Source of the DNA: Rhodococcoides fascians A25f
GTDB taxonomy: Bacteria; Actinomycetota; Actinomycetes; Mycobacteriales; Mycobacteriaceae
Length of the DNA stretch: 64,000 bases
Reading direction: 5' to 3'
Assembly (NCBI RefSeq): GCF_000760935.2
Contig: NZ_CP049744.1
Span: 2,883,501-2,947,500 of the forward strand
Shown: piece by piece, positions 48,034-56,858 of the stretch
Layout of the letters: each line of letters begins with the position of its first letter
Numbering within the stretch: position 1 is the first letter of the stretch
Position numbers and translations under genes: made by a program
Notes under the pieces: generated by a model
Database searches by the model: none
Seen by the model: only the letters and a program-made list of their open reading frames with translations
Told to the model about the DNA's origin: nothing

Positions 48034-48846
48034 TCAGAAGGCGGGCCACGGTATGGGTCTGCTCGAACGAGGCTCCGGCATGACTGGGCGTGCGATGAGC
48101 TCCTGTGCCCGATCGAGAACCGCGATGGTTTCGGTCAGCGTGATCTTGTCCACCAGACGCGGGGCGGTGACGGCGTCGAAGGTCTCGACGAACCGAACGA
48201 CGTCGTTCATCAACGCGTCGTCCACCGCCTGGCCGGCCCATCCCCACAGCACCGTGCGCAATTTGTTCTCGGCGTGCAGGCAGATGCCGTGATCGACCCC
48301 GTACACGTAACCGTCGAGACCTTCGAGCGCGTGTCCGCCTTTGCGGTCGGCGTTGTTGAGGATCACGTCGAGGACTGCCATCCGCTGCAGACGCGGATCG
48401 TCGGCGTGGATCAGCGCGATCTCTTCTCCCTCGCCGTCGTACGCCTGCAACACCGGAATCCATCCTGCGGGCACCAGATCGGGTCGACAGATGTCGACGA
48501 GGTCGACTCGTCCTTCGGCGTGAACCTCGGGTGTGTCGATCCACTTCTGCACCATTCCGGGCCCGAACGGCCCGTCGCGCAGAACGGTCGGCGGTATCAC
48601 ACCCCAGCCGAGCGACTCGGATATCTCGTAGGACGCAACTTCGCGGCCGGCGAGAGTGCCGTCGGGGAAGTCCCAGAGCGGCACCTCCCCACGAACGGGC
48701 TTGTAGACGCACCGGACAGGCGAATCGCCCTCGCCTGCTTCGCACACCAACGTGGCGTTGCTGGCCGAAACCACTCGCCCGACGATCGTGAGCTCGCCGG
48801 TCTCCATCGTGTCGCGGCCCTCGAACGGAGGCAGGTCGACGGTCAA
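48034..48846 (-). CDS. SCO1664-family kinase-like protein (TIGR03843)
   Basis: A 270-residue protein with a phosphatidylinositol 3/4-kinase-like core. CVYKPVRGEVPLWDFPDGTL gives the ATP-site lysine; VLDVILNNADRKGGHAL and YGVDHGICLH give the catalytic and metal-site acids. Members are found in actinobacteria beside DUF3090 and mshC genes; the substrate is unknown. Start: TTG 48846 overlaps the DUF3090 stop as TTGA and gives LTVDLPPFEGRD; the internal ATG (METGELT) would shorten it by 13 residues. M. tuberculosis Rv2133c is the positional match. Confidence 0.84.
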   Translation of the reverse strand: MTVDLPPFEGRDTMETGELTIVGRVVSASNATLVCEAGEGDSPVRCVYKPVRGEVPLWDFPDGTLAGREVASYEISESLGWGVIPPTVLRDGPFGPGMVQKWIDTPEVHAEGRVDLVDICRPDLVPAGWIPVLQAYDGEGEEIALIHADDPRLQRMAVLDVILNNADRKGGHALEGLDGYVYGVDHGICLHAENKLRTVLWGWAGQAVDDALMNDVVRFVETFDAVTAPRLVDKITLTETIAVLDRAQELIARPVMPEPRSSRPIPWPAF

Positions 48847-49433
48847 GACTCGTCGACCTCGGTCACCGGTCCGAACGTCGCACCACGGCGATATCCGTTG
48901 GTTCTGATGCAGACGTGTCCCTCGGGTGCCAACGGCTGTCCGCACAACGGGCACGGCGCGCGACCCGCTGCGATCACGCGCTCGGATCGGACCGCGAATT
49001 CGCGAGCCTGAACCGGAGTCAGGAACACTCGGACCGCATCTGGGCCTTCGTCGGTGTCGTCGAGTACGACGGATTCGTCCACCTCGACCTCACTGACAGC
49101 AAGCAGTTCCACCACGACTGCGTTGGCATCGGCGTCCCAGCCGAGTCCCATCGTGCCGACACGAAACTCGGTGTCGATCGGTGTCAGAAGCGGGCTGGTG
49201 TCCACCGTGTCCGTTTCCTCGGCCGGCACATCGGCTCCGAATCTGCGGTGCACTTCCTCGAGCAGAAGTCCCACCCGGTCGGCCAGGACCTGAACCTGCT
49301 GCTTTTCCAGCGCGACCGACACCACTCGTGCGTCGTGCACCGCTTGCAGAAAGAACGTTCGGTCGCCCGGTTCACCAACGGTCCCGGCAACGAAACGATC
49401 AGGGGTGCGAAAAACGTGTATTGCGCGCGGCAT
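48843..49433 (-). CDS. DUF3090 family protein (TIGR03847)
   Basis: A 196-residue actinobacterial protein. It begins MPRAIHVFRTPDRFVAGTVG and ends with a small zinc-knuckle-like motif (CPLCGQPLAPEGHVC) followed by IRTNGYRR, typical of the family. Function unknown. ATG 49433 is chosen for AGGAGGT 4 nt upstream; the open frame continues far upstream but without coding character. It is coupled to the SCO1664-like gene by TTGA. Co-occurrence with mshC and the phosphatase in many actinobacteria suggests a shared, undefined pathway. Confidence 0.87.
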   Translation of the reverse strand: MPRAIHVFRTPDRFVAGTVGEPGDRTFFLQAVHDARVVSVALEKQQVQVLADRVGLLLEEVHRRFGADVPAEETDTVDTSPLLTPIDTEFRVGTMGLGWDADANAVVVELLAVSEVEVDESVVLDDTDEGPDAVRVFLTPVQAREFAVRSERVIAAGRAPCPLCGQPLAPEGHVCIRTNGYRRGATFGPVTEVDES

Positions 49434-49569
49434 TGCACCTCCTAACGACTCGAACAGCTCCGCGTGGCACATCGCGGAACCTTCATTATCGGCCACAGAT
49501 CGACCACGGACGGTATTGCTTGCTCTCCAGCCTGCCACCGATGGGGACTTCGGTGCCGAATCGGCCGCC

Positions 49570-50277
49570 TCAGCTACCCGCTCCACCGCCGACGACCGCG
49601 TCGGAAGAGCTCGAATTGTCCGATTCCGACGTGTCGGGCTCCTCGGCTTTCGGTACGAATGCACTGAGATCGGACCCGGTGTCGTTGGTCCGCAGAACGA
49701 ACGGCCGCGTCGAGGTGTATCGAACGACACTGATCGACGCCGGGTCGGCGACGATGCGCTGAAAGGAGTCCAGGTGGGCACCCATCGCGTCCGACAGCAC
49801 CGACTTGATGACATCGCCGTGTGAGCACGCCACCCACAGCACGTCCCGGCCGTGCTGCGCAGCCAACCGGGCGTCGTGCTCGCGCACGGCCTGCACCGCG
49901 CGCTGCTGCACCGTCGCCAGGCCTTCGCCGTCGGGAAACACAGCTGCCGATGGATGCTGCTGAACCACCTTCCACAGGGGCTCGGCCAGTAATTCCTTGA
50001 TCGTCCGGCCGGTCCATCGGCCGTAGTCCACTTCCACCAGACGGTCCTCGACCACCGGCGACATGCCGAGCCTGGCCGCCAAGGGCTCCACCGTCTGCTC
50101 ACACCGGAGCAACGGCGAACGGACGATCTCGGCGACCGGAAGCTCACCGAGGCGGTCCGCGACCGCCTGCGCCTGCTCGCGCCCACGGTCGTCGAGTTCG
50201 ATGCCGGCACTGCGACCTGCGAGAGTGCCCGCGGTATTCGACGTCGAGCGGCCGTGCCGAAGCAAGATGACTGTCAT
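49570..50277 (-). CDS. Histidine phosphatase of the MSMEG_4193 type (TIGR03848)
   Basis: A 235-residue phosphoglycerate-mutase-like phosphatase. The phosphohistidine motif is LLRHGRSTSN near residue 6-15; the second catalytic His is in WVACSHGDVIKS. The end is an acidic Ser/Asp stretch and GGGAGS. The substrate is unknown; the family stands in the SCO1664/DUF3090 cluster. ATG 50277 begins MTVILLRHGRS as in relatives. It lies 20 bp downstream of uppP and 136 bp upstream of the DUF3090 gene. The M. tuberculosis positional match is Rv2135c. Confidence 0.9.
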   Translation of the reverse strand: MTVILLRHGRSTSNTAGTLAGRSAGIELDDRGREQAQAVADRLGELPVAEIVRSPLLRCEQTVEPLAARLGMSPVVEDRLVEVDYGRWTGRTIKELLAEPLWKVVQQHPSAAVFPDGEGLATVQQRAVQAVREHDARLAAQHGRDVLWVACSHGDVIKSVLSDAMGAHLDSFQRIVADPASISVVRYTSTRPFVLRTNDTGSDLSAFVPKAEEPDTSESDNSSSSDAVVGGGAGS

Positions 50278-50297
50278 TGCTCTGAGCCTAGTGGGGC

Positions 50298-51128
50298 TCA
50301 GGTAGCCGATACGACCCCGCCGGCCAGCAGACCGAGCACCACGACGCCGAGCACGATGCGGTACCCGACAAACCAGTACAGCGAGTGGTTCGCGACGAAT
50401 TTGAGCAGCCAGGCAATCGAGGCGTAGCCGAGGCCGAAGGCGATGACGGTTGCCACCAGCAACTGCGGGCCGGACGCGGCCAGTCCCGTGCCGACCGGTT
50501 CGAAGGCGTCGGGCAGCGAGAACAATCCGGAGGCGGTCACCGCCGGAATGGCGAGTAGGAACGAGAATCGCACTGCTGCCTCGCGTTCGAGGCCGAGGAA
50601 CAGGCCGGCGCTGGTCGTCGCGCCGGAGCGAGACACTCCGGGAATCAATGCCAGACACTGCGCCAGACCCATCACGATGCCGTCGCGGGTGGTCAACTTC
50701 TCGATCGGACGTTCCTTGCGGCCGACCTTCTCCGCGACCGCGATGACGATGGCGAACGCGATGAGCATGAACGCAATGAGATACAGGTTGCGGGCACCGG
50801 TTCGGATCTGATCTTTGAACAGCAATCCGAGAACGCCGATGGGAATGGTGGCGATGATCACGTACCAGCCCATCCGGTAATCGAGACCGCGTTCGTCCTT
50901 CTTCGTCAGTCCGACGAACCAGGCTTTGACGATCCTGACGATGTCGCGCCAGAAGAACAGCAGCACAGCAGCTTCGGTGCCGAGTTGAGTCACGGCGGTG
51001 AACGAGGCACCCGCGTCCTCGTTCCAGAACACTCCGGACACGATGCGGAGGTGCCCCGACGACGAAATGGGCAGGAATTCCGTCAGGCCCTGCACTGCAC
51101 CGAGAATGATCGCCTGCAGCCACGTCAT
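50298..51128 (-). CDS. uppP: Undecaprenyl-diphosphatase UppP (BacA)
   Basis: A membrane enzyme that removes a phosphate from undecaprenyl (or decaprenyl) diphosphate to recycle the cell-wall lipid carrier; overproduction gives bacitracin resistance in other bacteria. The 276-residue length equals that of M. tuberculosis Rv2136c. It has both active-site motifs, [11 protein letters not shown] near the N-terminus and PGVSRSG in the middle, and about eight hydrophobic helices. ATG 51128 ([10 protein letters not shown]) matches relatives; ATG 51137 is in frame. The 259 bp upstream are the longest gene-free stretch in the window. Confidence 0.95.
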   Translation of the reverse strand: MTWLQAIILGAVQGLTEFLPISSSGHLRIVSGVFWNEDAGASFTAVTQLGTEAAVLLFFWRDIVRIVKAWFVGLTKKDERGLDYRMGWYVIIATIPIGVLGLLFKDQIRTGARNLYLIAFMLIAFAIVIAVAEKVGRKERPIEKLTTRDGIVMGLAQCLALIPGVSRSGATTSAGLFLGLEREAAVRFSFLLAIPAVTASGLFSLPDAFEPVGTGLAASGPQLLVATVIAFGLGYASIAWLLKFVANHSLYWFVGYRIVLGVVVLGLLAGGVVSAT

Positions 51129-51325
51129 GTCGATCATGCGGCACCCCGCTCCGACATCGACATCTCCGATATGGAAGCGGATGGACTGTTCGTTACCGAT
51201 GCGCGGCCGACGGCACGCCCCCTGAATTCGCGATTCACGGGCACGACCGTACCCGGCGAGGCAGGTTCGTACCGAGCCGAGCGACGCGGCGCGGCACATT
51301 CACAGACAGCGGCAGGGCGCACTAC

Positions 51326-51343
51326 TGTGCACTGGCGACAGTG
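51326..51343. repeat. Short perfect hairpin upstream of the aldo/keto-reductase-like gene
   Basis: TGCACTG, loop GCGA, CAGTGCA, just after a possible -10 box TACTGT (51321-51326). It could be an operator or a 5'-leader hairpin. Apart from this the 51129-51387 gap shows only AAAGGAC upstream of ATG 51388. Confidence 0.35.
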
Positions 51344-51387
51344 CAGTTCGACACCGACGATCACACGTAAAAGGACATTCGGCACAT

Positions 51388-52320
51388 ATGAAGCAGAGAT
51401 CGGTCGGCACCAGCGGACTTCGAGTCTCCAGACTCGGCCTCGGCACCCTCGGCTGGGGCAGCGGAACCGACGGTGACGATGCCGCAGCACAGCTGTCGGC
51501 GTTCGCCGAGGCCGGCGGCACCCTGGTCGATACGTCACCGGCGTACGGGGACGGTCGTGCGCAGCGAGTACTCGCCGAATTGCTCGACGACGTGGTTCCC
51601 CGGCACGAACTGGTGATCAGCAGTGCAGCGGGACTGAACCCGCGCCACGGCCGGTACGACGTCGACTGCTCACGACGCGGTCTCCTCGGACAGCTGGACG
51701 CCACGCTGCGAGAGCTCGGAACGGACTATCTCGACTTGTGGCAGGTCGCGGCCTGGGACCCGATGACGCCTGTCGACGAGGTCGCGGCGACGCTCGACTA
51801 TGCCGTCACCAGCGGACGGGTGCGCTACACCGGTGCCCGCGGCTACCTCGGCTGGCAGTTGGCAACGGCAGCGGGAGCTGCCGATACCGGTCGGATCGTG
51901 GCCACGCAGGCGGAATACTCCCTGCTTGCCCGCGGGATCGAGGACGAGTTGGTTCCTGCAGCACATCACCACGGCATCGGCGTCCTGGCCGCAATTCCCC
52001 TCGCGGGCGGCGTGCTGACGGGCAAGTATCGCAACGGAATTCCTGCAGACTCACGCGGTGCCGACGAGGTGCACGCCGAATCCGTGCTGTCCTACCTGAC
52101 CGACTCAGCTGTCAGCATCGTCGACGCTGCCGTCACCGCTGCCGACGGGCTCGCGACCTCTCCCCTCGTCGTAGCGCTCGCATGGGCTCGGGATCGTCCG
52201 GGTGTGAGCAGCGCTATCGTGGGTGCCCGCGATCTTGCTCAGCTGATGGGCGCATTGATGGCCGAAGAACTCGAACTACCGCCGGCGATTGCGTCCGCCC
52301 TGGACGACGTCAGCGCCTGA
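51388..52320 (+). CDS. Aldo/keto-reductase-like protein with altered catalytic residues
   Basis: A 310-residue (beta/alpha)8 AKR-fold protein. It begins MKQRSVGTSGLRVSRLGLGT and keeps Asp and Tyr (VDTSPAYGDG). But the strand that normally carries the catalytic Lys reads LVISSAAG and the one with the His reads LWQVAAWD, so both are replaced by Ser/Ala. The NADP-phosphate-binding C-terminal part (SSAIVGARDLAQL) is kept. It may bind NADPH without normal reductase activity, or use another mechanism. ATG 51388 is preceded by AAAAGGAC. It stands alone between uppP (divergent) and hmuT. Confidence 0.82.
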   Translation: MKQRSVGTSGLRVSRLGLGTLGWGSGTDGDDAAAQLSAFAEAGGTLVDTSPAYGDGRAQRVLAELLDDVVPRHELVISSAAGLNPRHGRYDVDCSRRGLLGQLDATLRELGTDYLDLWQVAAWDPMTPVDEVAATLDYAVTSGRVRYTGARGYLGWQLATAAGAADTGRIVATQAEYSLLARGIEDELVPAAHHHGIGVLAAIPLAGGVLTGKYRNGIPADSRGADEVHAESVLSYLTDSAVSIVDAAVTAADGLATSPLVVALAWARDRPGVSSAIVGARDLAQLMGALMAEELELPPAIASALDDVSA

Positions 52321-52366
52321 TCGGTCGAGTCGTTCTCACCGAGAAACGTCGGGGGCGACCAGAAAC

Positions 52367-52385
52367 ATCGGACAGGCTAACCTTC
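52367..52385. promoter_or_regulatory. IdeR/DtxR-type iron box candidate at hmuT
   Basis: ATCGGACAGGCTAACCTTC matches the 19-bp box at 13 positions, with a full AGGCTAACCT core. It includes TAACCT, which ends 3 nt before ATG 52387 and 6 nt before GTG 52390. A bound repressor would cover the -10 box, so iron repression of hmuTUV is expected. Confidence 0.55.
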
Positions 52386-52386
52386 G

Positions 52387-53397
52387 ATGGTGATCGTCGA
52401 ACGCCTCGCGGCCGTGCTTGTCGTCGCCGCACTATCGGCCGCCTGCTCGGCGACCACGCCCGACGCCGGGCCCACCGGCACATTCGGCCCCCGCACCGCC
52501 GTGGTCGAAGACCCGAATCCGGAACCGGTCGCCGAGAACCCGGAAGCGGTGCTACCCGCCACCGTGACCGGATTCGACGGCGTCGCCGTCACGGTGACCG
52601 ACAACAGCCGCATCGTCGCTGCCGACCAGTACGGCACGTTGGCCGAGACGGTCTTCGCACTGGGACTCGGTGACAAACTGGTCGGACGCGACACATCAGC
52701 GGCGTTTCCGGCGGCACAGGACGTGCCCGATGTCACCCCCACCGGCCACTCGTTGAGCGCCGAGGGAATCCTGGCGCTCTCGCCCACCGTCGTACTCACC
52801 GACACCAGCATCGGTCCGCGCGCTGTGCAGGACCAGATCCGCGCCGCGGGCATTCCCGTCGTGTACTTCGACCCGACCCGAACGTTGACCGGGGTCGCCG
52901 ACCAGATCGAAGCCGTTGCCGCCGCACTCGGTGTACCCGACGCCGGCCGCGCTCTCGCCGAACGCGCGAACGCCGATATCGCTGCAGCTGCCGACGACAC
53001 TCCGACATCGGACATACCGCTGAAGATCGCCTTTCTCTACATGCGTGGTCCGGCGATCAAGATGCTCGCCGGTCCCGGCTCGGGTGCAGACGCGCTGATC
53101 GAGGCGCTCGGGGCGACGGACGCGGGTGTCCAATCCGGTCTGACCGAACAATTCGTGCCGGTGACGAGCGAGGCACTCATCGCCGCGGCGCCCGACGTCA
53201 TCCTGATGATGACAAAAGGACTGCAGTCGATCGGCGGCATCGAGGGACTCGAGCAGATTCCAGGAATCGCACAGACCCCGGCCGGTCGAGAACGCCGCGT
53301 GGTGGACATGGACGACGGCACCATCCTCAGTTTCGGCCCCAACACCGGCAAGGTGCTGCGAGCACTGTCCACAGCCGTGTACGACCCGCCGTCATGA
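52387..53397 (+). CDS. hmuT: Heme/iron ABC transporter substrate-binding lipoprotein (HmuT-like)
   Basis: A 336-residue lipoprotein with lipobox LSAAC (Cys20) and a two-lobe periplasmic-binding fold. It has the HmuT landmarks AADQYGTLAETVFALGLGDKLVGRD, LSAEGILALSPTVVL and ILMMTKGLQSIGG. Hemin is the usual ligand of this subgroup; a ferric siderophore cannot be excluded. ATG 52387 is used, but GTG 52390 fits the -10 box spacing. The stop overlaps the permease start (ATGA). No heme oxygenase is adjacent. Confidence 0.88.
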   Translation: MVIVERLAAVLVVAALSAACSATTPDAGPTGTFGPRTAVVEDPNPEPVAENPEAVLPATVTGFDGVAVTVTDNSRIVAADQYGTLAETVFALGLGDKLVGRDTSAAFPAAQDVPDVTPTGHSLSAEGILALSPTVVLTDTSIGPRAVQDQIRAAGIPVVYFDPTRTLTGVADQIEAVAAALGVPDAGRALAERANADIAAAADDTPTSDIPLKIAFLYMRGPAIKMLAGPGSGADALIEALGATDAGVQSGLTEQFVPVTSEALIAAAPDVILMMTKGLQSIGGIEGLEQIPGIAQTPAGRERRVVDMDDGTILSFGPNTGKVLRALSTAVYDPPS

Positions 53398-54461
53398 CCG
53401 AGGCATCACCGATCGGGGCGCGAACGGACACACGCCGGGTCGTCGTGACGTTCGGCATATCGGTCGTGGCGTTGGTTGCCCTGGCGCTGGTCTCTGCCGT
53501 CGTCGGGCAAGTGCCGACGTCGCCGTTGGAAGTGCTGGGAAGCCTCGCCCATCGGGCCGGTCTCGACATCGGTCCGCTGCCCGCTCACCCCAGCGGCGAG
53601 GTGACGTTGTGGCAGGTCCGATTTCCTCGATTGATCCTCGCAGTGTTCGTCGGCGCGTGTCTCGGGTGCGCGGGCGCACTGCTGCAGGGTGTGTTCGCGA
53701 ATCCTCTGGCCGAGCCAGGCGTTGTGGGAGTGTCCTCGGGAGCAGCCGTCGGTGCCAGTTCGGTCATCGTCCTCGGTGGTAGCTTCGCCGGGGTCTGGAG
53801 TGTGGCTCTGGCCGCGTTCGTCGGCGGGCTGATCACCACGATCGCGGTGTATTTCCTGGCGCGCAACGGTGGCCGCACCGAGGTGGTGACCCTCATCCTC
53901 ACCGGCGTCGCAGTCAATGCCTTTGCAGGCGGTGTGATCGCCTTCTTCACCTTCGTCGCCAGTCCCGCTGCCAGGGATCAGATCGTGTTCTGGCAACTGG
54001 GGTCCTTGGCGGGCGCAACGTGGCAGTCGGTGGCTGTGGTCGCCCCACTGGCGGTGCTCGGGATCGCAGCCTCGCTGGTGATCGCTCGCCGACTCGATCT
54101 GTTGGCGCTCGGGGAGAACGTGGCGCGTCATCTCGGAGTGAACGTCGAACGTCTCAGACAATTCGCCATCGTGATCGTCGCCCTGCTCGTCGCATCCGGT
54201 GTCGCGTTCACCGGAATAATCTTGTTCGTGGGCCTGGTCGTCCCCCACGCGATGCGGATGGTGCTCGGCCCATCGCATCGCGTCCTCATTCCGGCCAGCG
54301 CGCTCGCGGGAGCCATCGTGTTGCTCGCTGCCGACCTCGTCACGCGCACCCTCGTCGCGAACGTCGACCTCCCCCTTGGCATGGTGACCTCCCTGGCCGG
54401 CGCGCCGTTCTTCTTCTGGCTGCTTCGTCGCACTCGCGCTCGGCAAGGCGGTTGGGCGTGA
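53394..54461 (+). CDS. hmuU: FecCD-type permease (HmuU-like)
   Basis: A 355-residue membrane protein of the FecCD/BtuC family with about ten hydrophobic helices. It has LGCAGALLQGVFANPLAEPGVVGVSSGA near residues 85-115 and the late FTGIILFVGLVVPHAMRMVLGPSHR coupling region that meets the ATPase. It forms the channel for heme or siderophore. ATG 53394 overlaps hmuT and the stop overlaps hmuV (TGATG). Confidence 0.92.
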   Translation: MTEASPIGARTDTRRVVVTFGISVVALVALALVSAVVGQVPTSPLEVLGSLAHRAGLDIGPLPAHPSGEVTLWQVRFPRLILAVFVGACLGCAGALLQGVFANPLAEPGVVGVSSGAAVGASSVIVLGGSFAGVWSVALAAFVGGLITTIAVYFLARNGGRTEVVTLILTGVAVNAFAGGVIAFFTFVASPAARDQIVFWQLGSLAGATWQSVAVVAPLAVLGIAASLVIARRLDLLALGENVARHLGVNVERLRQFAIVIVALLVASGVAFTGIILFVGLVVPHAMRMVLGPSHRVLIPASALAGAIVLLAADLVTRTLVANVDLPLGMVTSLAGAPFFFWLLRRTRARQGGWA

Positions 54462-55321
54462 TGCGGCGATTCGGCCGGGTTCGCAACGACATTCCTGCTG
54501 CCCCGATCCCGGGCTCGAACACGATCGTCGCTCGCGGAGTCAGTGCGCGGCTGGGCGAGAGAACGGTGCTCGACGACGTCCACCTCGACGTCGTCGCCGG
54601 CGAGATTCTGGCGCTCGTAGGACCCAACGGCGCGGGAAAGTCGACGCTGCTCTCGGTCCTGTCGGGTGACACCGAGCCCGGTACCGGATCGGTGGTGGTG
54701 GCGTCGCAATCACCGAGCCCACTCGGAACCCAGCCGTACCGGTCCCTCGATCTGGCCAGAAGACGCGCGGTGCTGCCGCAGCACCACACTGTCGGATTCG
54801 CCTTCACCGCCGAACAGATAGTCCGGATGGGCCGTGCCCCCTGGGTGGGGACGGCCGAGGCACGCAACGACGATGTTCGGGTCGAGTCCGCGATGGCTGC
54901 ATGCGACGTCTCGGGCTTCGCGCGTCGACCATTCGCGTCGTTGTCCGGGGGTGAACAGGCTCGGGTTGCGCTGGCACGGGTGATCGCACAGGACACCGCG
55001 ACGATCATGCTCGACGAGCCCACCGCCGCACTCGACCTCGGACATCAGGAGTCCGTCATGGCTGTGGTGCGCTCCCTCGCTGCCGCGGGCCGCGCCGTCG
55101 TCGTCGTGTTGCACGATCTCGGTCTCGCAGCGGCGTACGCAGATCGCGTTGCGATACTCGACTCGGGCTCACTCGTTGCCGTCGGTCCGCCGCGACAGGT
55201 GCTGACCTCGGAGTTGCTCGCTCGCGTGTACGGACACCCCGTCGACGTCTTCGATCACCCCGACACCGGTGAACAACTGGTCGTTCCCCGTCGAGTCAGA
55301 AACCCTCGAGCACGGAGTTGA
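54461..55321 (+). CDS. hmuV: Heme/iron ABC transporter ATPase (HmuV-like)
   Basis: A 286-residue ABC ATPase with Walker A GPNGAGKST, Q-loop PQHHTVGF, signature LSGGEQARVALAR, Walker B TIMLDEPTAALD and H-loop LHDLG. It powers the HmuU permease. A short N-terminal extension (about 1-20) precedes the domain. ATG 54461 overlaps the hmuU stop. The last 26 nt overlap the convergent small gene on the other strand. Confidence 0.92.
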   Translation: MRRFGRVRNDIPAAPIPGSNTIVARGVSARLGERTVLDDVHLDVVAGEILALVGPNGAGKSTLLSVLSGDTEPGTGSVVVASQSPSPLGTQPYRSLDLARRRAVLPQHHTVGFAFTAEQIVRMGRAPWVGTAEARNDDVRVESAMAACDVSGFARRPFASLSGGEQARVALARVIAQDTATIMLDEPTAALDLGHQESVMAVVRSLAAAGRAVVVVLHDLGLAAAYADRVAILDSGSLVAVGPPRQVLTSELLARVYGHPVDVFDHPDTGEQLVVPRRVRNPRARS

Positions 55322-55661
55322 CCCGATTGAAGAAGGCTCGGACTGCCGTCGTGTCTCGTTGTGACGCATCGGACAGCTGCTGTGCATGTGCGACCGCGTC
55401 ACGCACGACACCGATGATGCTGCGTTCGTCGGTCAGATCGATCTCCGTGACCGAGTGTTCGGAAACCGCTTCGACCTCGGACCGATCCGGCACCGGGGAT
55501 CGGACGTCGGCTCGGTAGATCTCCACGTACAGCGTGCTGCGGTGCACTCTGAACGCAAACGCCCGACCGTCGTCGGTGTGCCCGAAACCGTTCGCATGCG
55601 TTCCGGCATTCACTTCTTCGACGACGAAGTGTGCTTCCTCGGATTCCACGTCCACTCCCAT
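55296..55661 (-). CDS. Conserved hypothetical protein (Rv2137c position)
   Basis: A 121-residue soluble protein I cannot assign. It starts MGVDVESEEAHFVVEEVNAG, has beta-rich parts (FAFRVHRSTLYVEIYRADV) and an alpha-helical end (GVVRDAVAHAQQLSDAS). No catalytic motif, signal or membrane part. M. tuberculosis Rv2137c holds the same place. ATG 55661 is chosen for AGGTGA 9 nt upstream; GTG 55670 lies too close to it. The 3' end overlaps hmuV by 26 nt, tail to tail. Confidence 0.68.
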   Translation of the reverse strand: MGVDVESEEAHFVVEEVNAGTHANGFGHTDDGRAFAFRVHRSTLYVEIYRADVRSPVPDRSEVEAVSEHSVTEIDLTDERSIIGVVRDAVAHAQQLSDASQRDTTAVRAFFNRVNSVLEGF

Positions 55662-55769
55662 GTCGTGCACTCACCTCGGACGATCACGCTACCGCCTCGC
55701 CCGGCACGGCCGGTCGACACCCGATCCGGCACGGTCGATTTCACCGGGATCGTCGCACGCTGGTACAGA

Positions 55770-55784
55770 TGTGGCATCGCCACA
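55770..55784. promoter_or_regulatory. Operator-like palindrome upstream of lppL
   Basis: TGTGGC-ATC-GCCACA, centred about 33 bp before the -10 box of lppL, at the place of a -35 element or activator site. The binding factor is unknown. Confidence 0.3.
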
Positions 55785-55807
55785 ACAGGGCAGTGCCACC
55801 AAGGAAG

Positions 55808-55813
55808 TAGGTT
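55808..55813 (+). promoter_or_regulatory. -10 box (TAGGTT) for leaderless lppL
   Basis: TAGGTT ends 7 nt before ATG 55821. An AAGGAAG lies farther upstream, overlapping the box, so it would not be in the transcript. Confidence 0.4.
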
Positions 55814-55820
55814 CGGTTCC

Positions 55821-56858
55821 ATGCGAACACCGTCGGCTCGTACGGTTCGAGCGGCAGTTGCATCCGCACTCGCCGTGGTCACAGTGTTGTCGGTGAGCGG
55901 GTGTTCGAGCGACGACGAGAATGCCGACGAGATTTCGGTCGAACCGCAGCCACCGGCCCAGTCCCCCGCGACGACTGTGACTCCTGCCGGAATCGTCACC
56001 GACTTTGCGCCCGTCAGCGCGCTCACCTTCGATCCTGTCACCCGGACGCTCGCTGCGCTCACCGACTCGTCGACCTCGGTGAGTCTGGTCGGCAACGACG
56101 CGGCGGCGCAGACGCGGGTGATCGACCTGGGCTCTGCCGGAGCAGAACTGGTTGCCGGTCGGGATTCGACCGTCCTGGTTCCCCTGAACGGTTCGGTGGC
56201 AAGGATCGACGTCGCGGACGGGCAGCGCACCGATCTGGCCGTCGAATCGAATGCCCTGTCGGCTGCCGACCTGCCCGACGGCACCACTGCTGTCGGCGAC
56301 GACACCGGCACGATCCGCGTCCTCGACGCGAGCGGACAGGTGACCCGTACGGTCTCCGGGGGCAGTGTCACCTCTGCCGATGCGCTCGCCAGTACCCCAA
56401 AGGGCGTCTCGGTTCTCGATCGCCGACAGACATCGGTGACCGATCTGAATCTGGACGACGGCACCCTCGGAGTGGCTCTGCGGGCCGGCGAAGGTGCTGC
56501 GGAGATGACCAGCGACGAATTCGGGCGGCTTCTGGTCACCGATTCGACCGGCACGGAGTTGCTCGTCTTCACCTCGCACGACCTGCTCATGCGGCAACGG
56601 TTTCCGGTCGGGTCGAAGCCCTGGGCGATCGCCTACGATGAACAGTCCGGCGTCGCGTGGGTGACGTTACCCGCCCTCAACGAGGTGGTCGGATACACAC
56701 TCGATACCGGAATTCCCGTCGAGACCGAGCGGTTGGCCACGGTGCGGCAGCCTGACTCGATTGCCGTCGACAACAACACCGGCGATCTGTACATCGGATC
56801 GGCAACCGGCGACGGGCTGCAGCGCATCCCGTCCGCGGGTCGTCAAGGAGGCACGTGA
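55821..56858 (+). CDS. lppL: Beta-propeller lipoprotein LppL
   Basis: A 345-residue lipoprotein with lipobox SVSGC (Cys28). The exported part is made of repeating short beta units such as ALTFDPVTRTLAAL, AIAYDEQSGVAWVTLP and SIAVDNNTGDLYIGSA, as in YVTN/NHL-type beta-propellers. Ligand and role unknown. M. tuberculosis LppL (Rv2138) lies at the same place before pyrD. The stop overlaps the DUF5703 gene start (GTGA). A -10 box 7 nt upstream supports ATG 55821. Confidence 0.85.
   Translation: MRTPSARTVRAAVASALAVVTVLSVSGCSSDDENADEISVEPQPPAQSPATTVTPAGIVTDFAPVSALTFDPVTRTLAALTDSSTSVSLVGNDAAAQTRVIDLGSAGAELVAGRDSTVLVPLNGSVARIDVADGQRTDLAVESNALSAADLPDGTTAVGDDTGTIRVLDASGQVTRTVSGGSVTSADALASTPKGVSVLDRRQTSVTDLNLDDGTLGVALRAGEGAAEMTSDEFGRLLVTDSTGTELLVFTSHDLLMRQRFPVGSKPWAIAYDEQSGVAWVTLPALNEVVGYTLDTGIPVETERLATVRQPDSIAVDNNTGDLYIGSATGDGLQRIPSAGRQGGT

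Noticed and set aside
49434..50210. Upstream extension of the DUF3090 frame to 50210
   Set aside because: The DUF3090 protein begins at the ATG with a perfect RBS (49433), and the extension lies over the phosphatase gene in another frame.
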